Shown here: positions 52,540 through 64,000 of the stretch, in pieces
Layout of the letters: every line of letters starts with the position of its first letter
How positions within the stretch are numbered: the first letter of the stretch is position 1
Source of the DNA: Cryoendolithus antarcticus
Lineage: Eukaryota; Ascomycota; Dothideomycetes; Cladosporiales; Cladosporiaceae
NCBI GenBank assembly: GCA_002077065.1
Contig: NAJO01000029.1
Location: 186,001-250,000, forward strand
Length of the DNA: 64,000 nucleotides
Direction: 5' to 3'
Notes under the pieces: generated by a model
What the model was told of the DNA's origin: nothing
The model's input: the letters and a program-made list of their open reading frames with translations, nothing else
The model's database searches: none
Made by a program: the position numbers and the translations under genes

Positions 52540-53457
52540 ATGGTGCCTACGAAGTCTCCGGCCGTCGCCACAAGCGTCAACGACTTCACTGTCCTGCCTC
52601 TTCGGGTTCCCGGTCTGCCTTCATATCCTAAGGACACTACGCACCATCTCTACCTTCGCGCAAATGCGCCCAAAGCTCCCACGGCAGACACACCACGAGA
52701 GGTCTTCCTGGTCAATGTACCCATCGATGCGACCGATGTTCACCTGAGATCTCTTTTCGCGAATCAACTCGGTGGGGCAAGGGTAGAGAGTGTGGCTTTC
52801 GAAGGTGCGAGGGTAGGGAAGGGCATCACGGCACCTGTTGCGCCGGCAAGGAAGAAGCGGAAGCGAGGACAGGAGGATGGCGAAAGTGCAGCGCCAGCAG
52901 AGGTAGGGCTGTTGCCGGAGACGTGGGATCGAGAGACGCATTGCAGCGGTGGTACAGCTATTGTGACATTCGTGGACAAGCCCAGCGCGGAGTCGGGATT
53001 ACGAGAAGCAAGACGAGCAGTCAAGTCAGGAAAGACGATCACATGGGGAGAGGTTATAGACGGCAAAGTTCCTGCGCTAGGACTTGCACGCTACGCAGCG
53101 CACCACAAGCGCCGACACCCCTCGCATCACGCCCTGCAGGAGTCGATCGATGCGTACATGACCACGTTCGCAGCACAAGAAGCTGCTCGCGCCAAGGCTC
53201 TGGCTAGACAGCGCGCTGAGCCAGACGAAGACGGATTTATCACGGTTGTGCGGGGTGGCAGGAGCGATCTGGCGAGAGAGGATGCAGTCAGATTGAAGGA
53301 AGAGGAGCTGAAGAAGCGGCAGGAGAAGATGATTGGAGAAGGCTTCTACAAGTTCCAGCATAGGGAGCGGAAGAAGAAGGAGTCGCAGGCATTGGTTGGG
53401 CAGTTTGAGATGGACCGGAGGAGGGTGGAGGAGATGCGGAAGAGGAGGGGCGGATGA
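52540..53457 (+). CDS. RRP7: Ribosomal RNA processing protein Rrp7
   Basis: A 305-residue intronless protein from ATG 52540 (MVPTKSPAVATSVNDF). It has an N-terminal FTVLPLRVP ... HHLYLRAN segment, an RRM-like strand REVFLVNVPID, and a C-terminal block DEDGFITVVRGGR ... GFYKFQHRERKKK, which is the Rrp7 family's conserved end that contacts pre-rRNA. Rrp7 acts with the UTP-C/CK2 complex in early 40S assembly in the nucleolus. The linker has a basic patch (ARKKRKRGQ). It starts only about 180 bp after UAP1 on the same strand, so it has a compact promoter. Confidence 0.9.
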   Translation: MVPTKSPAVATSVNDFTVLPLRVPGLPSYPKDTTHHLYLRANAPKAPTADTPREVFLVNVPIDATDVHLRSLFANQLGGARVESVAFEGARVGKGITAPVAPARKKRKRGQEDGESAAPAEVGLLPETWDRETHCSGGTAIVTFVDKPSAESGLREARRAVKSGKTITWGEVIDGKVPALGLARYAAHHKRRHPSHHALQESIDAYMTTFAAQEAARAKALARQRAEPDEDGFITVVRGGRSDLAREDAVRLKEEELKKRQEKMIGEGFYKFQHRERKKKESQALVGQFEMDRRRVEEMRKRRGG

Positions 53458-54397
53458 GGAAGTCTCGATGCAAGGGTGGCAGGCGACGCGTTGGCTATGT
53501 ATGACGAGAGCTGCCAATCGCGCGAGGGCGACTAAGGCGCAGTGCACTGCTCATGCGCGGCGAGAACGCGATACACGCGGCTCTGCTGGTACCTATGATC
53601 TATGGGCACTCGCGCGCACAGCACACGATGTGCAGAAGGAGCCCCGCCAGATCGAAGCGACATTTGTGATGCTCTGTCGATGAGAGAGTGCGGCTCAGAT
53701 CTGCGCGTTATAGCTTTCGGAGGCGCGTCGATAAAGGCTGTAATCCGTGCGAGCGTCAATCAGCTCATCTGGCTCGGTCCCGTAGTTCAAGATGAGCCGA
53801 CGCCAAGCCTCTTCTCAAGACGCGTTCACTTCAACTCTCGATCTAATCTTTTCTTTCATCGTAACAACAACAACAATGTAGCGCAATGACCTAACTTCGC
53901 GCGTGCACGCGCTAGATTCTGTAACAGACGCAGACCTGCAGCTTGACCTGAGTTTCACCAAGCGACGAGCCTATCAGCAGCTCCTCATGCACGCGGCCAC
54001 GCTACACTGAAGCCAGCGCGCAGTAGCTTGCATACAAGCAGGGCGTAAGATCTACCTGCGACCCCAGCCCCTCCGATATTCGACCATACATCACGTCTAT
54101 AACGTTCTGCTTTCGCGATGCAGTCGCGTGATTGTTCTGTCTGCGCACTGCTTTCGCGGTTTCGACGAGCAAAACCTCGCCACTTGGCCGCGATGTGACT
54201 CACTTCACCTGCATGTACTCCACAGCCATTGCGGGCAACGTACACAAACCGCGCAGGTTCAGGTAGGTCAAAGAGGGAAGGCCCGCTGCATTACGATCTG
54301 TTTTCGTATCTTTTCTCCTTCCGTACCTTGCGATCGCGATCAAAAATCTCCGCTCCACACATACTTATGAATGAGTCAATGATAATAACGAATCACT
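53458..54397. other. Intergenic region, RRP7 / F-box protein
   Basis: About 940 bp with no supported gene; a short CAA repeat (acaacaacaacaat) lies near 53865. Confidence 0.3.
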
Positions 54398-56095
54398 ATG
54401 AGCTTCAAGCAGGATAGCCAACAGGCTTTCTCGCTTGCCGAGAAACCTTCCACATCGTTCTCGAGTTTCTCCTCAGCAGCGTCGGCGACTTCGGTAGGGA
54501 CTTCGAGAAGTGGTGGGAGCCGACTGCTGTTTGGAGAGATAGACTCGTCGAGTGAGCGATGTAAGTGCAGACGTACTCTCAATTCCACAGACATCTACTG
54601 ATGATGCCACGATGCAGCCGACACTTTCGCGTCTGTATGCAGCCTGGTGCTGTCAGACAGCAGCACATTCCTTCGCTTCTGGCTTAACGACAATTGCCGT
54701 GAGAACCTGATCTCGCACCTTCGCAAGCCAGACCTCGCAAGCTTGCGACTTGTCTGCCATGATTTCAGCGTGCGAGCGGCGCCGACGCTGTTCGAACATC
54801 TTAGTATCATATTCAGGACGAGCACTTTCACGAAGCCAGCAAGGCTAGCAGCACTCGATCGACTGGGCTTTCATGTCAAGAACTTGACCTTCACATTGCC
54901 GCACACGCAGGAAACAGCATTGCCGCCACTGATTGAGCCTGACACTGGCGAGGAGCTCAGCTTCACATACACACCACAAGCCCATGCACTGCGCCGAGAC
55001 AGGCCCAAATTCGGAGACGACGGCACAGCCTCGATACTGTCTCACCAATATCCGCCTCTGTTCCACGCTGCAACGAACGTCCCAGCTTTCGTCAGAGGCT
55101 TCTCTGCATTCATCAATCTTGCACATCTCAAGGTAGCCTGCCCTGGCTACGATGTGCTGCAACGCAGCTGTCGCAGTACTGTCGACTTCGCACTAATCTC
55201 TCTTCGCATTGCAGTTGAGCGCAATGCTCTGAACTCACTGCACTCCCTTACACTTTCACCGATCCACCCATCCGGCATCTTACATCTGTCGCCACTGCTT
55301 GGCTACGGCGCCACACCGGCATCTGGCAGACGCTGGGCGTGCATCAAGCACCTATCTATCGATGCGCACAGTCCATCGTACTCCAGCCATTCGAACAGAC
55401 GATCAGACCATGTCAAGCTTCTTCATACCTACCTTGGTAATTTTCAAAGTAATCTACGATCCTTCACCTTCGCTTGGCTGGGCGACAGCGGGCCCTTGCC
55501 GTTTGCGGCCGTGAGGGTCCGGCCCAGGACACTCGATCATCCCGCTCACGCGACCGATCAAATACGTCCGCACTTCCAAAGGTCTCGATCGGACACCTCA
55601 GAGGCCCTCTACTTCCCGAATCTCAATACAGTCACACTCACCAACGCCGCGACGACAGCGATCGAAGTGTCATCTTTTCTGGCGGCCCACGAGTCTACGA
55701 TCGAGGACCTGGACCTTAACAACGTAGAGCTCAGCTCAGGGTCTTGGGATGACGCGCTCGCTCCCCTGGACTCGCCGTCCACCCCATCACGTCCTGATCC
55801 CGTCCAAGATGTGAGCCGGGACGACATACCCATCATGTTCTCTCCCGAACATCATTTGGACTCGCCAGTCGAAGTGAGGGTGGAGAAAGCTCTGCCACCG
55901 CCACCACCTCCAAGATCTCCAGTGACTAGGGAGATGGTTGGTCACCCAAGGCCGCGGAGAATGGAGAGATCTTCGCGCGGTCCTCTGGATAGATGTGGCG
56001 ATCCCAGTGCGGTGAAGAAAGTCAAGCGAGGCTTTGCTGAGTGCGAACAGCGGGTGAGGAAGGTGCTGAGAGGTGGACTGGGGTTGTGGCGGTGA
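54398..56095 (+). CDS. F-box-type protein with leucine-rich-like C-terminal part
   Basis: Exons 54398-54560 and 54618-56095, 546 residues; the 57 nt intron (GTAAGT...GATGCAG) joins SSSERS to DTFASVCSLVLS. The F-box-like region is FLRFWLNDNCRENLISHLRKPDLASLRLVCHDFS at about residues 70-105. Later segments (INLAHLKVACPGY, NSLHSLTLSP, FPNLNTVTLTNAA, STIEDLDLNNVELSSGSWDD) are spaced hydrophobic strands like degenerate leucine-rich repeats. The last 120 residues are Pro- and Arg-rich and disordered. It is a likely SCF substrate adaptor; the substrate is unknown. It differs from the three short F-box-like proteins elsewhere in this window. Confidence 0.82.
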
Positions 56096-56313
56096 GGCCA
56101 CGAACTTCCACGCGGGGACGAGATGCTGGGACTGATTGAGACATGAAACAGATGTAAATACACACATCCATGAAGATCAATGATGCATCAATGCTAGCAA
56201 ATGTTGGGACATCTCAGCTATCAGCACAGTACATGTCTCATCTCGATGATATAGCAAATTTTCACTCATAAGCAAGGTCTCCGCGGCGATCACATCCCCT
56301 CCGAAAGCGACAT
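56096..56313. other. Convergent intergenic region, F-box protein / DMC1
   Basis: About 218 bp between facing stop codons; presumed 3' UTRs. Confidence 0.3.
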
Positions 56314-57481
56314 CTACGCCTTATCGGGATCGTTGATGCCTCCGGTCGTGATGATGTAAGTCGCCTCCTTCTCGGCACAGTCAGGCGAGTCGATCACCTT
56401 AGCGACTCGCTCCTCACCACGGCCCTTGCGAAGCAGGATTCTCGTAGTCGAAGCGTGACCCAAGACGTGACCACCAAGAGGCTTGCGGCCATCAGCGCCA
56501 GCGAAGAGAGCACTAGCGCCAGGATCCGACTGGACCTGGTTGACCAGCATGATGGTAATGTTGAATTCTTCAGCCATGAGCGTCATGTGCTTCAGGTGCT
56601 GACCCAAACGCTGCTGTCTGTCCGCCAACTCGCCACGACCAGTGTAGTCAGTACGCCAATTGCACATAATGCTGTCAACAATGAGGAGACGATACTCGCC
56701 AGTTGCGAAACGCTCGGACAGCCCGCACACCAGCTCGTGCTGATGCTCGCTGTTCAGTGCTCGACCCACGACGATGTTCTCGTTGGCGAGCTCGGGATCG
56801 ACGCCAAAGCGCTCTGCGATCTGCGCGATACGTTCTGGACGCCAGGTACCCTCTGAGTCGATGACGGCGACACGGCCTTCGGCGCCGCCTTGGTCTTTCG
56901 GCAACTGGGCCATGACGGCCATGGTGTGCACGAGCTGGGTCTTGCCGCAGCGAAACTCACCGTAGACTTCGTTGATGCTGCAGGACTGGAAGCCACCGGC
57001 GAGGATGCTGTCCCATTGCTATATCGAGTCTCAGTAGTCGCCGATGTTAGGACTTCGAATAATAAGGGCACCCACCTTACTGCCCGTGGAAATGCGGAAG
57101 CACTTCTTCCTGCGCTGCAGAAGTTCGGCCGAAGTTATGAAGCCGGTATCGACCTATATTTCGTTAGGCACTGAAACGTTCGACGGGAGGAGAGGGGAGC
57201 TGACCAGAGACTTCTTCACTGCCTCGCGGACCTTGTCGACCTTGACTTCGGAGAAGCCTCTGATCTTCAACAGCTGCTTGCTGTGTAGTGCATGTACTGA
57301 CTGTCATCCTGTTAGCGACTGTTATAGCTAGAGCCAGTAGGAGACGTACGGCGACGGTGTACAGTCCACTGCTCTTCATCTTTAAGATGTCGGCCTGGCC
57401 AATTCCATGAGCTTGCAGCTGATCAATGTCGACGATGGTGTTCTCCTCGCCATCGTCGCTGCTGACTACTGATGCAGGCAT
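56314..57481 (-). CDS. DMC1: Meiotic recombinase Dmc1
   Basis: Four exons, 57350-57481, 57205-57300, 57076-57153 and 56314-57018, 336 residues; introns of 49, 51 and 57 nt. The N-terminal helix-hairpin-helix part reads [21 protein letters not shown] and, spliced, [21 protein letters not shown]. The Walker A motif GEFRCGKT is at 122-129 with Cys where Rad51 has Thr, and it is followed by QLVHTMAV. Walker B is in [10 protein letters not shown]. Downstream [29 protein letters not shown] and [12 protein letters not shown] are Dmc1/Rad51 core. It forms filaments for homologous strand exchange in meiosis. Dmc1 is preferred over Rad51 by the IDxLQxHGIxxxDI start, the [10 protein letters not shown] wording and length. 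Confidence 0.9.
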
Positions 57482-58339
57482 GTCGGTCTAGACGCTGGGA
57501 AAGCTATCATGTAGTCGTAGGATCGTCTGGTCGAAAGTGATGCTTCGTGGTCGCTGTGCAATGCTGTATTGATGCTGCCGTAACCTTGAATTCGTGGGTG
57601 TGCAATAGAGCAGGCAGTGAACAGGAAGGACATCGAATCGAGCCATTTCGAGAATCCGGAGGCAGCCATACTCGACCATGGCAGGAGCGGTGTCGTTGTT
57701 GCTGTATACGGACCTAAGCATATCTTGACCTCAACTCTCGGCATGATCCGCTGCCGACGACCTCAAACCTCCTGCGACGACTACACTCGCTCGTCGTGTT
57801 GCTGTAACGTACACAAGCAGTGGCGCTCGTCGCAGAGCACCCAATTTCCATCAGCTATTTGTGTCTGAGCAGCACACGCTTTACCTTCGCTTCTCCGGAT
57901 GTCTGAAAGGCTGCAACGCTGCTGTAACAATGCCTGCGATGGTGCACCTGTCACTCGATGTCAGTGAGAGACAGCAGATCTGTCGCCTGTCTTCGTTCTG
58001 CACTCGGAATTCTCACGGGCACCGGCACGAAGCGCCTCACTGCCCTGGGTGAGTGAGCGGGAGCATTGATCTGCACCCAGCCTTTGGGTGAAGGGGAGGT
58101 ATCGTTGAGGACCAGTTCGGCGACTTCAGTTGTCAGCAATCGCAGAGCCCTCCCAATGCCGCTACAAAGCCCTACGTGACGTCAACCATGGTGTTGTGAG
58201 CAATATGTGAGAAATCAAGCACTACAGCTTCTCATGAGAATGGAATCGAGTACGAATCGAGTACGAATCTGTGCTGTAGTGTATCAAAGTCTACATGCAG
58301 ACCATTGTCAGTATAACCGTGAAAGTCCCTTCAGCCCTC
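57482..58339. other. Intergenic region, DMC1 / GIS2
   Basis: About 858 bp with the DMC1 promoter and the GIS2 3' flank. Two and a half copies of an 11 bp direct repeat (gaatcgagtac) lie at 58243-58269. Confidence 0.35.
58243..58269. repeat. 11 bp direct repeat downstream of GIS2
   Basis: The unit gaatcgagtac occurs twice in tandem, followed by a partial third copy. Function unknown; it lies in the probable 3' flank of the GIS2 gene. Confidence 0.6.
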
Positions 58340-59208
<869 letters not shown>

Positions 59209-59826
59209 CTGGTTCTAGTCAGTCTCAGTGTATCAAAGGCTTCCTCTACGTCTATTCCGGCTTCAGATTTGCGCACTTCAAGAGAATCCGCCTCTGCCCA
59301 TGTCCACGAGCGCCCGAGAAATCCCAGAGTACGACAAATCGACGCTCAGCCACATGCGCTCGTTGGATACGGCCCCATGATGCATGCAATTCCTTGTCTC
59401 GAACAACGCACGAAGTTCCTGACTCACCTTGTCCGATGTCTGCTCTTCTCTTCGGCTCGATATATCTCTTCCTCTCTCAAGCTTCTCTTCTCTCTTCACA
59501 GCTCCTCGCCTCGACTCCTCACAACAACTTAGAGATAACAAAGGTGAAGCGCTTAATGTCGTGTGCTCGACATATCCTGCCGGTGAGGCAGCGAAATGAA
59601 ATATTGTCCAGTGCACGGACCGCTTGGGCTGACATCTGAATTTTGGCCTCGATTTGCGCCTGAGGACCGAGTGCAAGCAAACATCGAGTCGCGAACGTTA
59701 CACAGCTACGACTCGAGACGAGGATTCATGAAGGCACGTAAGAGTGACATTTGCAGAGCACACACACAGTAAGCCACGATCATGGCGCGAGAGGCGACAG
59801 CGTTCTTCTCTACAGATCTACCCCAT
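59209..59826. other. Intergenic region, GIS2 / PTR2
   Basis: About 618 bp with the GIS2 5' leader and the PTR2 3' flank; pyrimidine-rich around 59430-59520. No supported gene. Confidence 0.3.
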
Positions 59827-61868
59827 CTACTCATCCTCCGTCTTCTTGATCCCATCATGCGTAAGTATGGGCACATCCCTATCAAGATCATACGACTGCT
59901 GCTCCATTGCATCATAATGCTTGAACGTGAACCAGAACACGATCGCAGTGCCGAACGTGAAGAGCGAGATCCCCACGTACATCCACAAGAACTTCGGGTC
60001 GACGAGCACGGGTACGAGGGCCTCGTTGAGCGCGCTGCCAAAGGCATTCGTGAAGAGGTACATGCTCTGAGATTGGTATATTAGTAAGTGTACAGAACAG
60101 GGGAAGGCCGCTGGAGGGTTTGCTCACCTGCACGAAACTCTTCATACTCGGCGGTGCCTTTGTGTAAGCGTACTCCAGACCTGTCACACTAATGAAGATC
60201 TCGGCCAAGCCAATGAAGATGTATGCCGGGGCCTGCACAGCGATGTGAATGTTCTGCGGGAGCGGCGTGTCGCCATCGAAGCCTGCAGGGCAGACACTCG
60301 GATCCGCGGCAGTGTACGCTGGGTTCTTGTAGCAAGGACCAACCGAGTAGACCAAGTGCTGCACGATCGCAGCGTAGGCCAGACACATGGCTGCCAGAAC
60401 GAAACCGATGGTAATGCGCTTGATCGGGCGGAGCTCGTAGCCATGGCGGCGCATGATCGGGTAGATGACTGCTTCGAGCAGCGGTGTGAAGATCAAGATG
60501 CTGATCGGGTCGAAGTTCTGCACGATTTTGGTCAGTTTTACAGCCACAAAGATATTCTGGAAAGGACCGATCATACCTGCATGAAGTCATTCGGCATACC
60601 ATGTCCGTTCATCTGCCCAGCTTGCGTAACGAAGTTGGAACTGAACTGCCCGTAGCAGACCCAGAAGACCGGGTAAAAGACGAAAACCTTGCAGGCTCGC
60701 AGCGCACGCTTGATCTCCTCAACGAAGTGGTCATTCCAAGCTACCGGCTTATTGTTGCCATGCTCGACTCGCCAGCTCGGCTTCGCAGCGTCCATGTTGC
60801 GGTTCTTGATCATCATGCCAATGGCCTTGAAGGCATCTGTGATGATCGAGCCTTGAGGTGGGCGAATGACATAGCTCTTCCGGCGGAGAATGAGAACTAG
60901 GATGCCGACGTTGAACATGATGAAGCACATCAAGAAAGGAGACCAGAAACCCTCGTATTTCTCCATGAAGGGCGTTGCGATCAGTGACAGAGAGCCGAGA
61001 TTGATGCACCAGTAGAAGACCATGTAGATCCTCTGGTAGGTGATCGCAGGATCGATCACAACACGCTCGCCGGTCTTCGTGGTCGTCAAAGCCATGACTC
61101 GTCGCTGGTACTGATCTGCGATCAAAGGCGCAATGTTTGATTTGATGCCACCAGTACCAAATGCAATCACAACAATAGCTGTGACATAGCCGCCGATGCC
61201 CGCGCCATGCGCGAGAGAGCCGGGCAGAGCGGTCGTCCACAAGATGAGTAAGCCCACCCAGTAGCAGCCAGCGAAGATTAGGATAGTCCGGTACTTTCCG
61301 AGGTACTGATCGGCTATGATAGCGCCTAATATGGGAGTTACGTAGCAGAACCACTGAAAGAAGAGATTGAGTCCAGTAGCAGCTTGATGTCCCATGCCGA
61401 GACCTGCTGCGCCTGAGCTGCCATCTGTAGGGTTGTTGATGTAGTTCTGGAACAATCCTTGTGCGCCATAGTATCTGGACGAGATATCAGGACTGGCAGC
61501 TCTAAAACTGCTGGATCTTACTTACGCGAAACGCTCAGTCAACTCGACAATAGCAATGAGGTAGGCAGAGGCGGGCAAATTCTCGCCGATATGGCGGAGA
61601 GTGCGCCTCTCGTGGTCGCTCGGCTCGCCACCCTCGGGGGTGTGCTCGTGCTCGACATCGGCGCTGTGGTAGGTCGCCTCATTCTTCTCTTGGATTTCTC
61701 CAGCGGTATTGGGAATGTGTCCGCCTGCGGCATTGAGATCGCTTGCCGGTACGCGCTCGTTGAGTGTTTGGTGCAGCCTGTGACGTCTTAGAAATCGCTC
61801 CGTGGGCTAAATGACAGTTGCGCGCTTAGAACTCACTCAGCGGCCATATCTTCGTGGTTCTGCGCCAT
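59827..61868 (-). CDS. PTR2: Proton-coupled di/tripeptide transporter PTR2 (POT family)
   Basis: Five exons: 61837-61868, 61526-61777, 60577-61474, 60128-60517 and 59827-60066, 603 residues; introns of 51-61 nt. The membrane part begins with ENLPASAYLIAIVELTERFAYYGAQGLFQNYI, where intron 2 splits the conserved ERFAYYG motif. Later come GAIIADQYLGKYRTI, GTGGIKSNIAPLIADQY and the POT signature FYWCINLGSLS. About twelve hydrophobic segments are visible. It imports small peptides with protons across the plasma membrane as a nitrogen source. The first exon is only 32 nt (MAQNHEDMAAE); its ATG and donor fit, and without it the acidic N-terminal tail would have no start. Length is normal for fungal PTR2. 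Confidence 0.94.
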
Positions 61869-63417
61869 GATGTTCGTCACGCGAGCAAAAAGGGCAGAGG
61901 GTTAGGAGAAACGGATGAGGCCTTCACGCGATTGACATACGAGACGGAAGAGGTGCCCACTTTGTACTCCACCTGGAGTCCGCCGTCTAAACTGCTAGCT
62001 GCGGAGGGGATGCCACATCGGTGCCCCCATCCCTTTGCTGATCCCAGCGCTGGCATAGTGGATCACTACATGGTAGCATGGGTGCAACGGTGACACTGGC
62101 AGGGGCTCAAAGTCTGTTTGTTAAGATCGTGGGCTGACCACCTCATAGGACCCTGGCGCCGCCGATACGGTCGGTTGATTCGTGAGCTCACTGATCGAGT
62201 GGACGAACCGTAAGTAATCATGAGCCTGCTCGAGATTGGCTGCCGAAACATGTGGGGATCGTAAAAGTGCTTCGTTCCTTCGGGAGGCGATTTTGTCGCG
62301 TGTTCCGACTTGGCGCTGTGGCCAAGCAGCGCTAGATCATGGCTCAAGCACCTCTCGTGGCAACAAGGCCGAACACAAGCCATTTGCGATGCTTGTCGAC
62401 GCGCCCTGGTGCTGGGATTGCTTTGCTTCGAGGTCGCAGGCTGATGACTACCTGACTTGGTGAAGAAGCACTCGTAGCGGATTTAGATGTCGAATATCGT
62501 CAAGCACGATGATCAGCAACCATACTCGAATTACGTGCGGCCACCGTGAAATTGGCGCTACCCTATTTTGCATGACACCTTGGAATGCTAGTTCACATAA
62601 GGCATTTTGCCGGTCGCCGGCTGGGCGACATGTTCTTGCCCGGAGTTCAAGTACAACGAAAGATAAGCTATCGGCAAGCCTGTCGGAGCTCGAGTGTACC
62701 TGCCTCCCGCGGTCGGATCCGAATGGACTCGTGCCGACAAATGATCTGCATCACCTTTGTAGACCGAGTCATGTCAGCAGCATAATAATTAGTTGGTTGC
62801 ATCAAAGCTATGTACTGATACACATGCTCCATTGTTGGGCTCGTGTACTGACAAATTCAGCCCGCGCAACTCATATGGTTCCAAGATTCGTAGCGCACTG
62901 CTTACTAGCGTATTGCTTGCGACTGTACATGTCGCCAGCTCGTCCTACGTGTCCGATATAGGATATCGTAAATGCGCACTGTTGCATTTTGATATGGGAT
63001 TGGTGCGCAGGAAACCCAAGAAGCTGGACCAGGGCGGAAGTCTCACTGGCAGGACCAATGGATCTGCCATGTTGCGGTAGTGCCCTCGCGAGCCTTGTCA
63101 CTCCGCGCGAACCCTGCGCTGACACTGATAGGCTCTGATATAGAGTATGAACGCTGCAAGCCATAAGCGTGTCAGAGTATGGTTCGCTCGACACATTATT
63201 GGGGTGCTTGGGTCTCGTCGCTCTGATCGTAGGTACTCCTGAAAAAGCTTCAATGAGTGGTTCAGATGAGGCAAGGTCTTTGGCGGTACTCGAGTAGTAG
63301 GTCTTGTCGTAGCTCTCCAGCAGGCGCCTTAGCCAATGTACCCAAACGCGTGATAAGCGGGTCAACTCTGCCCATGGGTGAGGTGACCGGGCCTGTACTG
63401 CATTCGGAGTACTCTGC
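61869..63417. other. Intergenic region, PTR2 / RMD5
   Basis: About 1.5 kb with the PTR2 promoter and the 3' flank of the next gene. A 193-codon minus-strand frame at 62871-63452 overlaps the RMD5 stop and shows no domain features. Confidence 0.3.
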
Positions 63418-64000
63418 TCATATAAACACCCTCCTCGCGTCCCTTGGCGCACTCTCCCCGGGACAATACGGACACTTCATCCTCGTCTTTCCCCTAGCAT
63501 GTGCCTCTAGACTCTCCCTCGCGAGGACATGCCCGCAGTTCAGTAGCATAGGCGGGTTCTCATCAGTCCCTTGCTCCTTGCTGACAGGACAGACAAACAC
63601 ACTGTGGAATTGGAATCCAGCCGGCAAGGGCGTCTCCACCGGAAGCTCGTTGACTGAGGTCCAGGACCCTCGGGTTGCTGCGATGATGCGGCTGAGTTTG
63701 GAGAGGATTGGGAGTGCGATGCCGCCAGCTGTGACGGCGGTGTAGAGAGCTGAGGTGCTGGGGAGGCCGAGAAGGGAGCAGAACTCGGTCGTGAATGAAG
63801 ATGAGGCTTCTTCCCACGCCGTACCGTTCCCGAAGAGCGAGCTGTATGGGCTTCCATCTGCGTCCTCTCCAACAGGGAAGGCCAGACTACCCATCAGCCC
63901 TGCAACCTCTTTCCCATACCTCGCTCCAAACCCAGGAAACACCTCCCTTGCATATTCCAGCGCAGCCATCGGTCCCTCCCAAGGCTCATCGCTCATCAAA
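63418..64000 (-). CDS. RMD5: GID/CTLH ubiquitin ligase RING subunit Rmd5/Gid2, C-terminal part (cut by window end)
   Basis: The frame is open from the window end to a stop at 63418, 194 residues, with no intron seen. The first part is the CRA-like end (EPWEGPMAALEYAREVFPGFGARYG), ending FCSLLGLPSTSALYTAVTAGG. The degenerate RING follows: FHSVFVCPVSKEQGTDENPPML, NCGHVLARESLEAHA and MKCPYCPGESAP, matching the Rmd5/RMND5 wording (SIFVCPVSKEQ...NPP, CGHV, CPYCP) in order. Rmd5 pairs with Fyv10 as the catalytic core of the GID/CTLH E3 ligase. The N-terminal LisH/CTLH part is outside the window. Gid1 of the same complex is at 40.7-43 kb. Confidence 0.92.
   Translation of the reverse strand, partial: LMSDEPWEGPMAALEYAREVFPGFGARYGKEVAGLMGSLAFPVGEDADGSPYSSLFGNGTAWEEASSSFTTEFCSLLGLPSTSALYTAVTAGGIALPILSKLSRIIAATRGSWTSVNELPVETPLPAGFQFHSVFVCPVSKEQGTDENPPMLLNCGHVLARESLEAHARGKTRMKCPYCPGESAPRDARRVFI

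Noticed and set aside
62871..63452. A 193-codon minus-strand frame
   Set aside because: Runs through the stop codon region of RMD5 in another frame and shows no family features.

Overview
The window looks like a gene-dense piece of a filamentous ascomycete (Pezizomycotina) nuclear chromosome, possibly Dothideomycetes, although the class is an inference. The reasons are: genes on both strands with no operons; short introns of about 50-75 nt (a few of 145-190 nt) with GT...AG ends and CTAAC/CTGAC-like branch sites; and a gene complement typical of this group (NoxA NADPH oxidase, fungal bZIP, GPI-anchored serine-rich wall protein, Ral2 kelch/BTB, lineage-restricted F-box-like proteins). I support 32 protein-coding genes, two of them cut by the window ends. 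I see no tRNA, rRNA, transposon, CRISPR array or prokaryotic element.

Layout. 0-8.6 kb: lipin phosphatidate phosphatase (5' part), a large fibronectin-III/coiled-coil membrane protein, Cmc1, an extended SDR reductase, a DUF6924-like protein. 8.9-20.2 kb: two tandem F-box-like paralogues, a stand-alone LigD-type 3'-phosphoesterase, Tim10, a small membrane protein, NoxA, a GFA/CENP-V zinc protein, a GPI-anchored wall protein. 20.6-33.5 kb: a 2-oxoglutarate/Fe(II) oxygenase, a bZIP factor, a gene-poor 4.5 kb stretch, Ral2 and Cdc20 (head to head). 33.8-46.2 kb: coilin-like acidic protein, Rpa43, a J-domain membrane protein, a third F-box-like gene, the RanBPM/Gid1 subunit of the GID/CTLH ubiquitin ligase, Ies4 of INO80, a small unknown protein. 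47.3-64 kb: exo-1,3-beta-glucanase and UDP-GlcNAc pyrophosphorylase (head to head), Rrp7, an F-box protein, Dmc1, Gis2/Byr3, a PTR2 peptide transporter, and the 3' part of the RING subunit Rmd5/Gid2.

How they fit together. This is mostly a housekeeping neighbourhood, not a metabolic cluster. Related pairs are mitochondrial intermembrane-space cysteine-motif proteins (Cmc1, Tim10), ribosome production (Rpa43, Rrp7), cell wall (exo-glucanase, UAP1, GPI protein), cell cycle and development (Cdc20, Dmc1, Ral2, NoxA) and two GID/CTLH ligase subunits. Exon structures were worked out by hand from splice signals, reading-frame continuity and remembered family features; none was confirmed by alignment or RNA data. 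I did not find a clearly new multi-gene system. The least explained items are the LigD-type phosphoesterase, the F-box-like family, the GFA protein with an altered metal motif and the 24.3-28.8 kb gap.
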